A DNA stretch of 6,131 nt, taken from the NCBI GenBank assembly GCA_038063315.1, contig JBBTVI010000048.1, positions 1-6,131 on the forward strand, given 5' to 3'. The notes below the pieces were generated by a model. That model was not told the DNA's origin. It was given only the letters and a program-made list of their open reading frames with translations, and did not search any database. The translations under genes were made by a program, and so were the position numbers. The stretch comes from JBBTVI01 sp038063315 (lineage in GTDB: Bacteria; Patescibacteriota; Minisyncoccia; Sungbacterales; HO2-52-23). Shown here in pieces: positions 1-5,856 of this stretch (positions are counted from its first letter, which is position 1; every line of letters begins with the position of its first letter).

Positions 1-9
1 ATTTCGATT

Positions 10-101
10 GTCATTGCGAGGAGTAGCAGCGACGAAGCAATCCATAAAGGCAGAAATGCTGGATTGCTTCGTCGTCCTGCGGCAGGACTCCTCGCAATGA
101 C
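10..101. repeat. REP-like interspersed inverted repeat, copy A
   Basis: The left arm begins GTCATTGCGAGGAG and ends CGACGAAGCAATCCA (10-44). The right arm (60-101) begins TGGATTGCTTCGTCG and ends CTCCTCGCAATGAC, so the outer and inner parts of the arms are reverse complements around a 15-base loop. The middle of the stem is asymmetric: 6 bases on the left (25-30) face a 13-base mini-palindrome on the right (TCCTGC-G-GCAGGA, 75-87). The same arms recur at 3175-3267 and 4440-4536, which proves an interspersed family. It lies downstream of the PilX-like gene's stop. No transposase or REP-associated tyrosine transposase is present. Confidence 0.9.
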
Positions 102-112
102 GACTCCACCCT

Positions 113-192
113 GGATTGCGGAGCCTGTCCCGAGCCCTTCGACTGCGCTCAGGATAAACTCCGCGAAGGATCGTTTGACTCCTCGCAATGAC
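113..192. repeat. Mosaic REP-like repeat, inverted relative of the copy at 4342-4429
   Basis: Read on the minus strand this starts GTCATTGCGAGGAGTCA and ends CTCGGGACAGGCTCCGCAAT. Both ends are shared with 4342-4429, but the middle differs. Here the middle holds CCTTCGACTGCGCTCAGGA (136-154), which resembles a second palindromic repeat common in environmental bacterial genomes (recognised from memory, not searched). The element therefore looks like a composite of two families. It ends 13 bases before the stop of the PilX-like gene and leaves no room for a gene in 1-205. Confidence 0.8.
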
Positions 193-205
193 AACATTCA
201 TCCTT

Positions 206-1513
206 TCATTCATCCTCCCACCAGCGCTGAATTTCGTAGGAGCCGGACGGATCAAAATCGAACAACATGCTGGCGAGTCCGGACTCATATGTAACGGTCG
301 TGCTGTTACGCAAATGGATTTTATAGCCGGTCACCTCTTTGAGAGCCGTACTTTGGTGTAGCGCGATTTCACCATGGGGCGCATAGACAAGAAGCGCACC
401 CGAGGCCGACTGCCCAACCATAATCGCAACTTCGGCTCCTCCGGCCTCACTGCTGCGGTTGCGCGAGGCGACAAAAATATATGAGCCGGGCGTGCCCGAA
501 TCCTCAAAAACCAAGCTGTTTTGAAAATCCACCTTGCTTGACGTCAATTCATTTGCGGGATCATGAACAATAATCGCCAAACTTTTTTTACCGAACGACG
601 GATCAATCCGGATGATCGGATTATTCTTTGTCGTCAGATTCCCGGTGATCCATAATGCCCCCGTCAGTGTGACCGTGAAATTTCCCTTGATCTCAACATC
701 GCAGGTGATCTTTGCGGGTCCGATGCTTTGCGCGGAAGTAATTTTATAAGGGCACGGACTCGAAATAACCGTGGTTGCCGCAAGCTGTTCCCATTCGTCC
801 AATTTGGCGTCTGAGATCGGAAACGGCTCATTCGGCTGGTCCGGACTGCCGGGAAAACAGTTCGGATTGGGGCAGGCCGCCCCACCCACTTTTGTCGCCC
901 CGTCAATACTCTGATAATACGCTTTTTCATCAATATCGGATTTAATTAATGTGTGGGCGTATGCATCCCCGGCGATATTGACGTTATCAATCAGGCCCGT
1001 TGCCTCGGCCGAGACCGCATCGCCGTTAATCGCATTATTATTTGCGCCAACAATCGTACCGTTGGCATAGACATTTCCGCTGACCGTCGAGGTCTGCTCC
1101 ATCTCAAGGCCCCCGTTGCCGACCTGCACGCCGTAGCTGAAAAGCGCGTTCGTTCCCGGAATCAAGTGAATTTCCGCAAGACGGATGTTGGAGCCGACAT
1201 CTGCCTCGGCTGATATTTCTGTTGCACCAGTCGCCAGATTCTCCGTTGTTGCAATCGTCGCGGACGAACCATTGAGCTGCAATACTTCGGTCGCGTCATA
1301 GTTCTTACCCCGCATAATGCGGTAAGCCACATCCTCGGCGCCTGCCTCGCCGAGAAAATAACTCTGCTTGGATCGCGGAAATTCCCGCGCGATCCGCGTG
1401 CGGCTGATCGCGCTGAAAATCATTCCCGAGACGATTGCGCCGGAAATGAAGAGAAAAAACAGACTCAGTAAGATGACCGCCTGTCCATTATTATAATATA
1501 TTTTTTTCTCCAT
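206..1513 (-). CDS. PilX-like pilus-associated protein
   Basis: A 435-residue protein with one N-terminal membrane helix (about residues 11-36) behind a 10-residue leader ending in Gly. Residues 50-66 (SYFLGEAGAEDVAYRI) match the AExGxEDxxYR-type motif of PilX-like minor pilin proteins in Patescibacterial clusters. Position +5 after the possible G10/Q11 cleavage site is Leu, not the usual Glu, so processing would be atypical. Residues 125-190 are Gly/Asn/Val-rich short repeats (SGNVYANGTI, INGDAV, IAGDAYAH) that suggest a small beta-solenoid. The C-terminal half (about 270-410) is beta-rich and the protein ends in a Trp-Trp-Glu-Asp-Glu tail. The ATG is supported by the leader and helix position; no Shine-Dalgarno is visible. 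It is last in the minus-strand prepilin series, 182 bp after the beta-helix pilin. A minor pilin or pilus-tip role is inferred from family and context. Confidence 0.85.
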   Translation of the reverse strand: MEKKIYYNNGQAVILLSLFFLFISGAIVSGMIFSAISRTRIAREFPRSKQSYFLGEAGAEDVAYRIMRGKNYDATEVLQLNGSSATIATTENLATGATEISAEADVGSNIRLAEIHLIPGTNALFSYGVQVGNGGLEMEQTSTVSGNVYANGTIVGANNNAINGDAVSAEATGLIDNVNIAGDAYAHTLIKSDIDEKAYYQSIDGATKVGGAACPNPNCFPGSPDQPNEPFPISDAKLDEWEQLAATTVISSPCPYKITSAQSIGPAKITCDVEIKGNFTVTLTGALWITGNLTTKNNPIIRIDPSFGKKSLAIIVHDPANELTSSKVDFQNSLVFEDSGTPGSYIFVASRNRSSEAGGAEVAIMVGQSASGALLVYAPHGEIALHQSTALKEVTGYKIHLRNSTTVTYESGLASMLFDFDPSGSYEIQRWWEDE

Positions 1514-1540
1514 AATAAGGAAACGGATTTGCTTTACTCT

Positions 1541-1702
1541 TTACTGAACTTTGACAAATTTCCCGAACATCGGTGGGGCATCTATCAAACATGTGCTCAT
1601 TGGAGGTTTAACCTCGTAAGCGGCTTACGAGGTTAAACCTCCTCATACGCCTTCGTCAACGCATCTGAAAAGACATCAAGAAAATTTGCCAGAGTTCAGT
1701 AA
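1541..1702. repeat. Concentric inverted-repeat element (MITE-like or terminator)
   Basis: Outer arms 1541-1561 and 1682-1702 are reverse complements at 19 of 21 positions; in the minus-strand RNA one mismatch becomes a G-U pair. Their common centre (1621.5) coincides with that of the inner 41-bp palindrome (1622). The regions between outer and inner arms pair poorly. The right arm contains the last codon and the TGA stop of the beta-helix pilin (1696-1701). The left arm lies about 30-50 bases upstream of the PilX-like start and includes a TTGTCA on the minus strand. There is no clear target-site duplication and no T-run, so neither a mobile origin nor intrinsic termination is proven. This element fills almost all of the 1514-1695 gap. 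Confidence 0.75.
1602..1642. repeat. Perfect 41-bp palindrome
   Basis: Twenty bases (1602-1621, starting GGAGGTTTAACC) are the exact reverse complement of 1623-1642, with one unpaired base, G1622, at the centre. Each arm itself contains an 11-base palindrome (AGGTTTAACCT), so a cruciform with side hairpins is possible. It lies between two minus-strand prepilin genes. As RNA it would form a very stable hairpin that could halt or protect the upstream message; no U-tract follows on either strand. Confidence 0.95.
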
Positions 1703-3165
1703 CTCCCTCTCAGCACAGCCGTTCCGTTAAATGTCGCGCGCCGCGCTTTCGCGCCGGACCCCGCGCGGAGCGTCAACGAAAACGGGAGCCACTCGGAGTG
1801 CGCCGTCTCAAGGAGGTCGGTGCTTGATGCCATGTAGTGATAACCCATATCCACCACGCCGTTGTCCGCAACGCCATCGCTTCGCGTCGCACGATTTGAT
1901 AAGCCAAGATTCGCGGCCGTGTCTGATCCCTTGTCAACCGCCGGCGAGTTGACGCCCTGTCCCGCGAGTTTCTGACTCAGGTGGTAGTTATTGCTTGCGG
2001 GCGCCACATAAATCGGCGCTGCCTTGATATTACCTGCGCCGGCCAGGACGCCGTCGGTCCAATCACTATACGAAAAAACCGAAGCGCCGGGGCTGTCTAG
2101 ACCACCATCAATAATATTATTAATATAAGTATTTACATGTCCGTTATTATCAATCACCTCCGGATCGCCTCCTTCAATGAACGTGCAGCTTCGGATGGTA
2201 TGTCCGCCGCTTTCGATCTCTATGCCTTCGTCCGCTGTGGCATAGACGAGGCAATTTTCCAAAATATTTGCGCTGCCGCCGAGAATGATGCCGTCCTCGG
2301 CCGCATTATGCGAGATAAGATTACGGTAGATATTATTGGAGCCGTTACGCAAAGTGTAGGGACCGCTTGCGCCGCCACAGGCAATTTGATTGATCGCCTC
2401 AAAACCGTCAATCACGAGATACGATTGTCCGACCGAGACGTCAAAGCCATAACAGCGCGTTCCGCCGCCGTCAACGACGATCGGCCCCGCATCGCCGGTC
2501 CATCGTCCGGCGACGTCGGCAATGTAGGAGACCGGACCGACCGCAGTGCCGGAGACGAGCGGCGTGACTGTTTCGGGATACGTACCGGCGCCGACATAGA
2601 CGGTCTGGCCCGCGGTCATGACCGCGGCGGCTTTTCCGATGGTACACCAGGCGCTTGCCGGCGTGTGGCCGTCCGACGCATCCGAACACCCGCTGAAATT
2701 TTTCCGCACATAATAGACGGTTGAAGTCGGCGGCGGCGGCGGATAAAGGACGAAATTTTCAACCTGAGTGCTCGACGAGGTCAAAATCAAAGGAACTCCC
2801 GCGCCTTCCGTAAGTATCAGCGCGCCGCCGACGACCGAAAAGGTTTTCACCATCGGTGTCGCATCCGTTGCGCTCGTGAAAGAATTCAGAACAAGGACCC
2901 CGGGGGATGTGCGGAATGCGCTCGCGGCACGGTCAACGGACAGCGCAAGACGAATCTCCCGCGTCAGGCGCTCCACCGCGAGAGCCCCGCTTTGAGCGAG
3001 GGCATTTGACTGACGCGCGCTGCGCACCGCAGTAGCAAGAAACGCAATCAGCGCGCCGACGGCAACGGCGATGAGAAGGCAGGCCGCAATGACGAAGATC
3101 GCCTCAAGAAGGGTGAAGCCAAAGCGTTTACCCGGCAACGTTTTTATCAGTAATGTATCGCGCAT
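1696..3165 (-). CDS. PilW-like prepilin with an inserted parallel beta-helix domain
   Basis: A 489-residue prepilin. The leader ends KRFG16 and the mature N-terminus is FTLLE, with Glu at +5 (E21), followed by a hydrophobic helix (17-46): a canonical N-methylation signal. Residues 47-141 are an ordinary pseudopilin head. Five prolines (142-146) then lead into about 300 residues (147-445) typical of secreted right-handed beta-helix proteins: VYYVRKNFSGC...HTPASAWCTIGKA, VYVGAGTYPETV, short NIYRN/ILENCLV/HTIRSCTF/NTYINNII rungs, and a choice-of-anchor-like end SPAVDKGSD...VVDMGYHY. The last 44 residues (446-489, EWLPFSLTLRAG...GTAVLRGSY) read as the final beta-strands of a pilin head, so the helix is inserted, not appended. 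Six cysteines lie in the insert (160, 174, 238, 263, 305, 327). Without it the pilin would be about 190 residues, the normal size. Role inferred: a minor pilin displaying a carbohydrate-binding or adhesive module. No Shine-Dalgarno; TGA-CATACT lies directly upstream of the ATG. Confidence 0.9.
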   Translation of the reverse strand: MRDTLLIKTLPGKRFGFTLLEAIFVIAACLLIAVAVGALIAFLATAVRSARQSNALAQSGALAVERLTREIRLALSVDRAASAFRTSPGVLVLNSFTSATDATPMVKTFSVVGGALILTEGAGVPLILTSSSTQVENFVLYPPPPPTSTVYYVRKNFSGCSDASDGHTPASAWCTIGKAAAVMTAGQTVYVGAGTYPETVTPLVSGTAVGPVSYIADVAGRWTGDAGPIVVDGGGTRCYGFDVSVGQSYLVIDGFEAINQIACGGASGPYTLRNGSNNIYRNLISHNAAEDGIILGGSANILENCLVYATADEGIEIESGGHTIRSCTFIEGGDPEVIDNNGHVNTYINNIIDGGLDSPGASVFSYSDWTDGVLAGAGNIKAAPIYVAPASNNYHLSQKLAGQGVNSPAVDKGSDTAANLGLSNRATRSDGVADNGVVDMGYHYMASSTDLLETAHSEWLPFSLTLRAGSGAKARRATFNGTAVLRGSY

Positions 3166-3174
3166 AGTCAGTAT

Positions 3175-3267
3175 GTCATTGCGAGCGACCCCGAGTCTGT
3201 CGAGGGGAAGCGTGGCAATCCAGTGTTTCTTCTGGATTGCTTCGTCGCTGCTGCTCCTCGCAATGAC
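3175..3267. repeat. REP-like interspersed inverted repeat, copy B
   Basis: The left arm GTCATTGCGAGCGACC...GGCAATCCA (3175-3222) pairs with the right arm TGGATTGCTTCGTCG...CTCCTCGCAATGAC (3233-3267) around a 10-base loop. The left arm carries a CCCCGAG...CGAGGGG insert like that in the right arm of the 4440-4536 copy, where the elements appear in opposite orientation. It fills the 122-bp gap between the PilV-like and beta-helix prepilin genes and its left edge is 9 bases from the latter's ATG. On the plus strand the hairpin is followed at once by five T residues (3268-3272), so it could terminate antisense transcripts. Confidence 0.9.
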
Positions 3268-3283
3268 TTTTTCAAAAGTTTCT
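3265..3283. repeat. REP-flanking GACTTTTTCAA motif, copy 1
   Basis: GACTTTTTCAAAAGTTTCT joins directly to the REP, sharing its terminal GAC. A 17/19 match (GACTTTTTCAACAGTCTCT) sits at 4545-4563, 8 bases beyond the other full-length REP, on the same side. It contains a 6-bp hairpin (ACTTTT/AAAAGT, 3266-3279). The repeated pairing suggests the motif belongs to a larger composite element. Confidence 0.65.
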
Positions 3284-3287
3284 TAAT

Positions 3288-3812
3288 TTAATCCGCAAAT
3301 AAATTCGCCAAATATGTCGAAGCGTTGACCGTAGATGTGCCTCTTCTCCCTCGCCACGAGACATCCATCCGAGCAAGTTTTGTCTCCGGATCCCATGTGC
3401 CCCCCGACTGTGTGATGTCGTCGTCTGCTCCGCGGAAAACATCGGACAAGACGAATATCCGCTCAAAAAGGCCTTCGCTATTTGCCTGCAAAGTTGTCGT
3501 TGCGCTCCACGACAGGCCGTCATAAACCAGATAAAGATTTGTGCTTGTGGCAAGCCCCGCGATATTGGCGCTCCAACCGTTATCACGGAGCACTCTCATC
3601 GCCTCTATCCCCTCCTCGACCAAAAACGTGGCGCGAATCTGATTGACCTGCTCCGAGGAACGCCGCAGGGCCACGCGCGCAGCCGTGATGGAGCCGATCA
3701 AAACCATAACCGTAATGCCGATGGCGACAACGACTTCCACCAGGCCAAAGCCGCGGGAATTGAGGAAATGGCCCGGCGTGGCGCGATGTGGTAAAATTAA
3801 ACTAATGGGCAT
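3288..3812 (-). CDS. PilV-like prepilin
   Basis: A 174-residue prepilin. The leader ends NSRG21 and the mature sequence starts FGLVE with Glu at +5 (E26), then a hydrophobic helix (22-46). Residues 65-80 (VEEGIEAMRVLRDNGW) are the motif typical of PilV-type minor prepilins in Patescibacterial clusters. The C-terminal half has the ...DVSWRGRRGTSTVNASTYLANLF ending common to this group. The ATG at 3812 is the only standard start before the cleavage site. It overlaps head-to-head with the ATG of the plus-strand pseudopilin at 3805. No Shine-Dalgarno is seen; GATAAT lies 5 bases upstream, so translation may be leaderless. It is the first gene of the minus-strand prepilin series. The exact role as minor pilin is inferred from the family. 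Confidence 0.9.
   Translation of the reverse strand: MPISLILPHRATPGHFLNSRGFGLVEVVVAIGITVMVLIGSITAARVALRRSSEQVNQIRATFLVEEGIEAMRVLRDNGWSANIAGLATSTNLYLVYDGLSWSATTTLQANSEGLFERIFVLSDVFRGADDDITQSGGTWDPETKLARMDVSWRGRRGTSTVNASTYLANLFAD
3789..3797 (+). promoter_or_regulatory. Extended -10 promoter of the plus-strand pseudopilin
   Basis: TGG-TAAAAT matches the TGn extended -10 form (5/6 in the hexamer). Seven bases separate it from the ATG at 3805, placing the transcription start at or within a base of the start codon: a leaderless mRNA. The -35 at the right spacing (TGGCCC, 3769-3774) is poor. The box lies inside codons of the opposing PilV-like gene. Confidence 0.5.
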
Positions 3813-4305
3813 AAAAAATTATCAGAAGCAGCTATGGAGAGGAAGGGCGCCTTCCGGACTGACCATCATTGAGATGGTCGTTGCGTTCAGTATTATTCTC
3901 ATCGGCCTTGTTTTGGGCTACCAGGGATTGAATGCATTTAACGAAACAACGGCTGTCACCTCCGGCGTGGAAGAGGCGCTCGCCATTCTCGACGATGCGC
4001 GAAACCGCACGGTCTCTGCGCGCAATAAATCGCAGTTCGGCGCGCATCTGGAGCAGGATCGCATGATTCTTTTCCCCGGCATAACATACGATTCGGCGAA
4101 TCCCGCAAATGAAATCCACATTTTGTCCCCGCGCATTGAAATTGTATCCATCACGCTCGCGGGCGGCGGACCAGATATTGTATTCGCCCGATCCACGGGC
4201 CAGACCGCCCAATATGGGAGCTTTATCATCCGTTCGCGAAAATCCCCATCAATTCTCCGCACACTCAATATTTTGCGTTCGGGACTGGCGATGGTGCAAC
4301 CGTAA
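3805..4305 (+). CDS. GspH/FimT-like pseudopilin
   Basis: A 166-residue prepilin. The leader is 18 residues (MGIKNYQKQLWRGRAPSG) and the mature N-terminus LTIIE has Glu at +5 (E23), followed by a hydrophobic helix (19-45). The head contains ILDDARNRTVSARNKSQFGAHLEQDRMILFPG, the Ala/Arg-Thr-Ser...(Y/F)G(V/A)H pattern typical of GspH/FimT-type pseudopilins, and a later VFARSTGQT strand. The frame is open upstream to 3643, but that extension is only antisense to the PilV-like gene and would bury the signal; 3805 gives a normal leader. It is the only plus-strand protein gene in the window, divergent from the PilV-like gene (starts overlap) and convergent with pilC. Its split from the other prepilins suggests an inversion or separate control. 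The subunit position within the pilus is not determined by sequence alone. Confidence 0.9.
   Translation: MGIKNYQKQLWRGRAPSGLTIIEMVVAFSIILIGLVLGYQGLNAFNETTAVTSGVEEALAILDDARNRTVSARNKSQFGAHLEQDRMILFPGITYDSANPANEIHILSPRIEIVSITLAGGGPDIVFARSTGQTAQYGSFIIRSRKSPSILRTLNILRSGLAMVQP
3818..3823 (-). promoter_or_regulatory. Possible -10 box of the PilV-like gene
   Basis: On the minus strand GATAAT (5/6 to consensus) is followed by five T residues and the ATG at 3812, giving a probable leaderless transcript. No recognisable -35 is present. The box lies in codons 5-7 of the opposing pseudopilin. Confidence 0.4.
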
Positions 4306-4323
4306 AGCGAAAAACGGAAAGCG
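4305..4323 (+). repeat. Post-stop 19-mer, left copy of an inverted pair
   Basis: AAGCGAAAAACGGAAAGCG begins at the last base of the pseudopilin's TAA. Its reverse complement (18/19) is at 4605-4623, beginning in the last base of pilC's TGA. Both convergent genes are thus followed by the same sense-strand sequence. Confidence 0.8.
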
Positions 4324-4341
4324 CGAAATGCAAAACGGATT

Positions 4342-4429
4342 GTCATTGCGAGGAGTCAGACGATCCTTGCGCCACCGCTAAAGCTTAGGCGGCACGCGGT
4401 CGCTTCACTCGGGACAGGCTCCGCAATGC
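4342..4429. repeat. Mosaic REP-like repeat
   Basis: It begins GTCATTGCGAGGAGTCAGAC and ends CTCGGGACAGGCTCCGCAAT plus two bases, like the minus-strand reading of 113-192. The core (about 4370-4400) differs and carries its own small inverted repeat (CCGC-TAA around AGC, then TTA-G-GCGG, 4375-4392). Outer arms are conserved while cores have been exchanged. Confidence 0.75.
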
Positions 4430-4439
4430 AAAGGGAGTC

Positions 4440-4536
4440 GTCATTGCGAGGAGCAGCAGCGACGAAGCAATCCATAACGCAGAAATCCTGGATTGCCGCG
4501 CCCCCCCTCGACAGACTCGGGGTCGCTCGCAATGAC
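4440..4536. repeat. REP-like interspersed inverted repeat, copy D
   Basis: The left arm GTCATTGCGAGGAGCAGCAG...GCAATCCA (4440-4474) pairs with the right arm TGGATTGC...GCTCGCAATGAC (4489-4536). The right arm contains the CCCTCGACAGACTCGGGG insert also seen in the copy at 3175-3267. It lies in tandem 10 bases after another family member in the gap between two convergent genes, where it could act as a shared transcription barrier. The rest of the gap (4564-4604) is AT-rich with no other feature. Confidence 0.9.
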
Positions 4537-4544
4537 GGATGGTG

Positions 4545-4563
4545 GACTTTTTCAACAGTCTCT
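4545..4563. repeat. REP-flanking GACTTTTTCAA motif, copy 2
   Basis: GACTTTTTCAACAGTCTCT lies just right of the REP at 4440-4536 and matches 3265-3283 at 17 of 19 positions. Both copies stand on the same side of a full-length REP, so the pairing is unlikely to be chance. Confidence 0.65.
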
Positions 4564-4604
4564 AAAAGGGGAATATTTTAATTAAGTTTTCGGTTTTTAT
4601 TTTA

Positions 4605-4623
4605 CGCTTTTCGTTTTTCGCTT
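4605..4623 (-). repeat. Post-stop 19-mer, right copy of an inverted pair
   Basis: On the minus strand this reads AAGCGAAAAACGAAAAGCG, starting in the last base of pilC's TGA stop. One mismatch separates it from the copy behind the pseudopilin at 4305-4323. Confidence 0.8.
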
Positions 4624-5852
4624 CATAAATTCCCCAAACTTCCGTAGATCGGCTGGAGCATGGAAATCGCGAAAAAGCCGACCGCGGCGCCGACTCCGAG
4701 CATTAAAAGCGGCTCAATAATGGTGGAGAGATTCTTGGTCGTCGCCGAAATTTCCTCCTCAAAAAACGCCGCAAGGCGCAGGAACATATCAGAGATGTTG
4801 CCCGTCTCCTCGCCGACGCTGATCATCTGGCGCACCAAAGGATCAAAAAGTTTCGGATAGAGGTCCAGCGTCTCGTGTATTGTTTTGCCCTTTTCGATAT
4901 GCGTTGCGGCTTCGTTAACTGCGGCGCGGTAGCGCGTATTACCGAGGACATTTGCGCTGATGCCGAGTGCGCGGACGATGGGGACGCCGGCGGTAACAAG
5001 ATACGTCATGGTCCGGCAGAAACGGGCGACGTTGAATTTACGGCTCAACTTCCCGAAGATCGGAAGCCGGAGCATGACAACGCTTGATATTTCTTTTCCC
5101 TTTTCCGTTTTGAGCGCCCGCCAGAAGAGCACGACAAATGCGACGATTCCCGCGGCGATAAAGATGGCGTACTTTTCGGCCGCGTGCCCCATGAATATGA
5201 CAATGCGCGTCGAGAGCGGAAGTTCCGCGCCGAGATCCTCAAGCACGGCCGTGAGCGACGGAACAACGTAGATCAGCATGAGGAACCCGATGATAAAAAG
5301 CGCGCTGACCACGACCGCCGGATAAAACATGGCGCCTTTGACGCGCCGGCGCACGTCGTAATCCTTTTTCATTTGCCGGGCGAGCAGCTTCAATATAAAA
5401 GGGAGTTTGCCCGTGGTCTCGCCCACGCTGACCATGCTGATAAAAAGTTCTCCGAAAACAGCATTATGCTGCTGCAGGGCCTCGGCCATGCTTTTGCCCT
5501 TGACGATCGAGAGATGTATGTCGCCGATGATTTTTTTCAGGCGCGGGTTGGATGCCTGCTCCTGAAGCGCCGCAAGTGACCTGCTGATGGGGAGGCCCGC
5601 GGCCATCATCACAGAGAGATTGCGCGCAAATACCATTTTGTCCACCAGTTTGACCGGCGTAAAACGCACCAGGAATTCGTTGATCCGCGCCATTGCGGAT
5701 CCGCCTCCGCTGGCTCCGGCAACATGGGCCTGAAGCAAAAGCAGTTCTTCCTGCTTCAGAAGCGCCGCAAGTGCGCGCTCGTCGGAGGTGTCGCGTTCGC
5801 CCTCGACTTTTGTCCCGTCTTTTTTTGTCGCAACGTATTGATAAAGAGGCAT
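4623..5852 (-). CDS. pilC: Type IV pilus / type II secretion inner-membrane platform protein (PilC/GspF)
   Basis: A 409-residue GspF/PilC-family protein of normal length. It starts MPLYQYVATKKDGTKVEGE, the usual N-terminus of the family. Two T2SSF domains follow: residues about 70-195 (FARNLSVMMAAGLPISRSL, FISMVSVGETTGKLP) and 272-397 (FCRTMTYLVTAGVPIVRAL, QMISVGEETGNIS). Membrane helices are near 176-198, 225-245 and 378-400, the last within the family's PLLMLGVGAAVGFFAISMLQPIY ending. It would sit in the inner membrane and couple the assembly ATPases to pilin polymerisation. Its partners pilB, pilT and the prepilin peptidase are not in the window. It has its own promoter next to a divergent tRNA gene and converges with a pseudopilin. 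No Shine-Dalgarno precedes the ATG. Identification is confident; pilus versus secretion or DNA-uptake use cannot be told apart here. Confidence 0.97.
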   Translation of the reverse strand: MPLYQYVATKKDGTKVEGERDTSDERALAALLKQEELLLLQAHVAGASGGGSAMARINEFLVRFTPVKLVDKMVFARNLSVMMAAGLPISRSLAALQEQASNPRLKKIIGDIHLSIVKGKSMAEALQQHNAVFGELFISMVSVGETTGKLPFILKLLARQMKKDYDVRRRVKGAMFYPAVVVSALFIIGFLMLIYVVPSLTAVLEDLGAELPLSTRIVIFMGHAAEKYAIFIAAGIVAFVVLFWRALKTEKGKEISSVVMLRLPIFGKLSRKFNVARFCRTMTYLVTAGVPIVRALGISANVLGNTRYRAAVNEAATHIEKGKTIHETLDLYPKLFDPLVRQMISVGEETGNISDMFLRLAAFFEEEISATTKNLSTIIEPLLMLGVGAAVGFFAISMLQPIYGSLGNL

Positions 5853-5856
5853 GGGG

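Noticed and set aside
64..294. Open frame of 76 codons on the plus strand at the left edge
   Set aside because: It runs through the REP repeats and antisense into the PilX-like gene; composition is repeat-like, with no domain and no start signal.
1602..1642. Rho-independent terminator
   Set aside because: The hairpin is perfect but no T-run follows it on either strand, so standard intrinsic termination is not supported.
2137..2724. 195-codon plus-strand frame
   Set aside because: It is wholly antisense to the beta-helix pilin, whose own frame has clear domain signatures; the antisense product shows no recognisable motif.
3643..3804. Upstream extension of the plus-strand pseudopilin
   Set aside because: The extension is antisense to the PilV-like gene and would place more than 50 residues before the prepilin cleavage site.
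10..4536. CRISPR array
   Set aside because: The repeats are few, scattered, palindromic over 90 bases and differ in sequence; there are no regular spacers and no cas genes.
5184..5579. 131-codon plus-strand frame
   Set aside because: It is antisense to pilC; charged, low-complexity sequence mirrors pilC codons, with no independent evidence.
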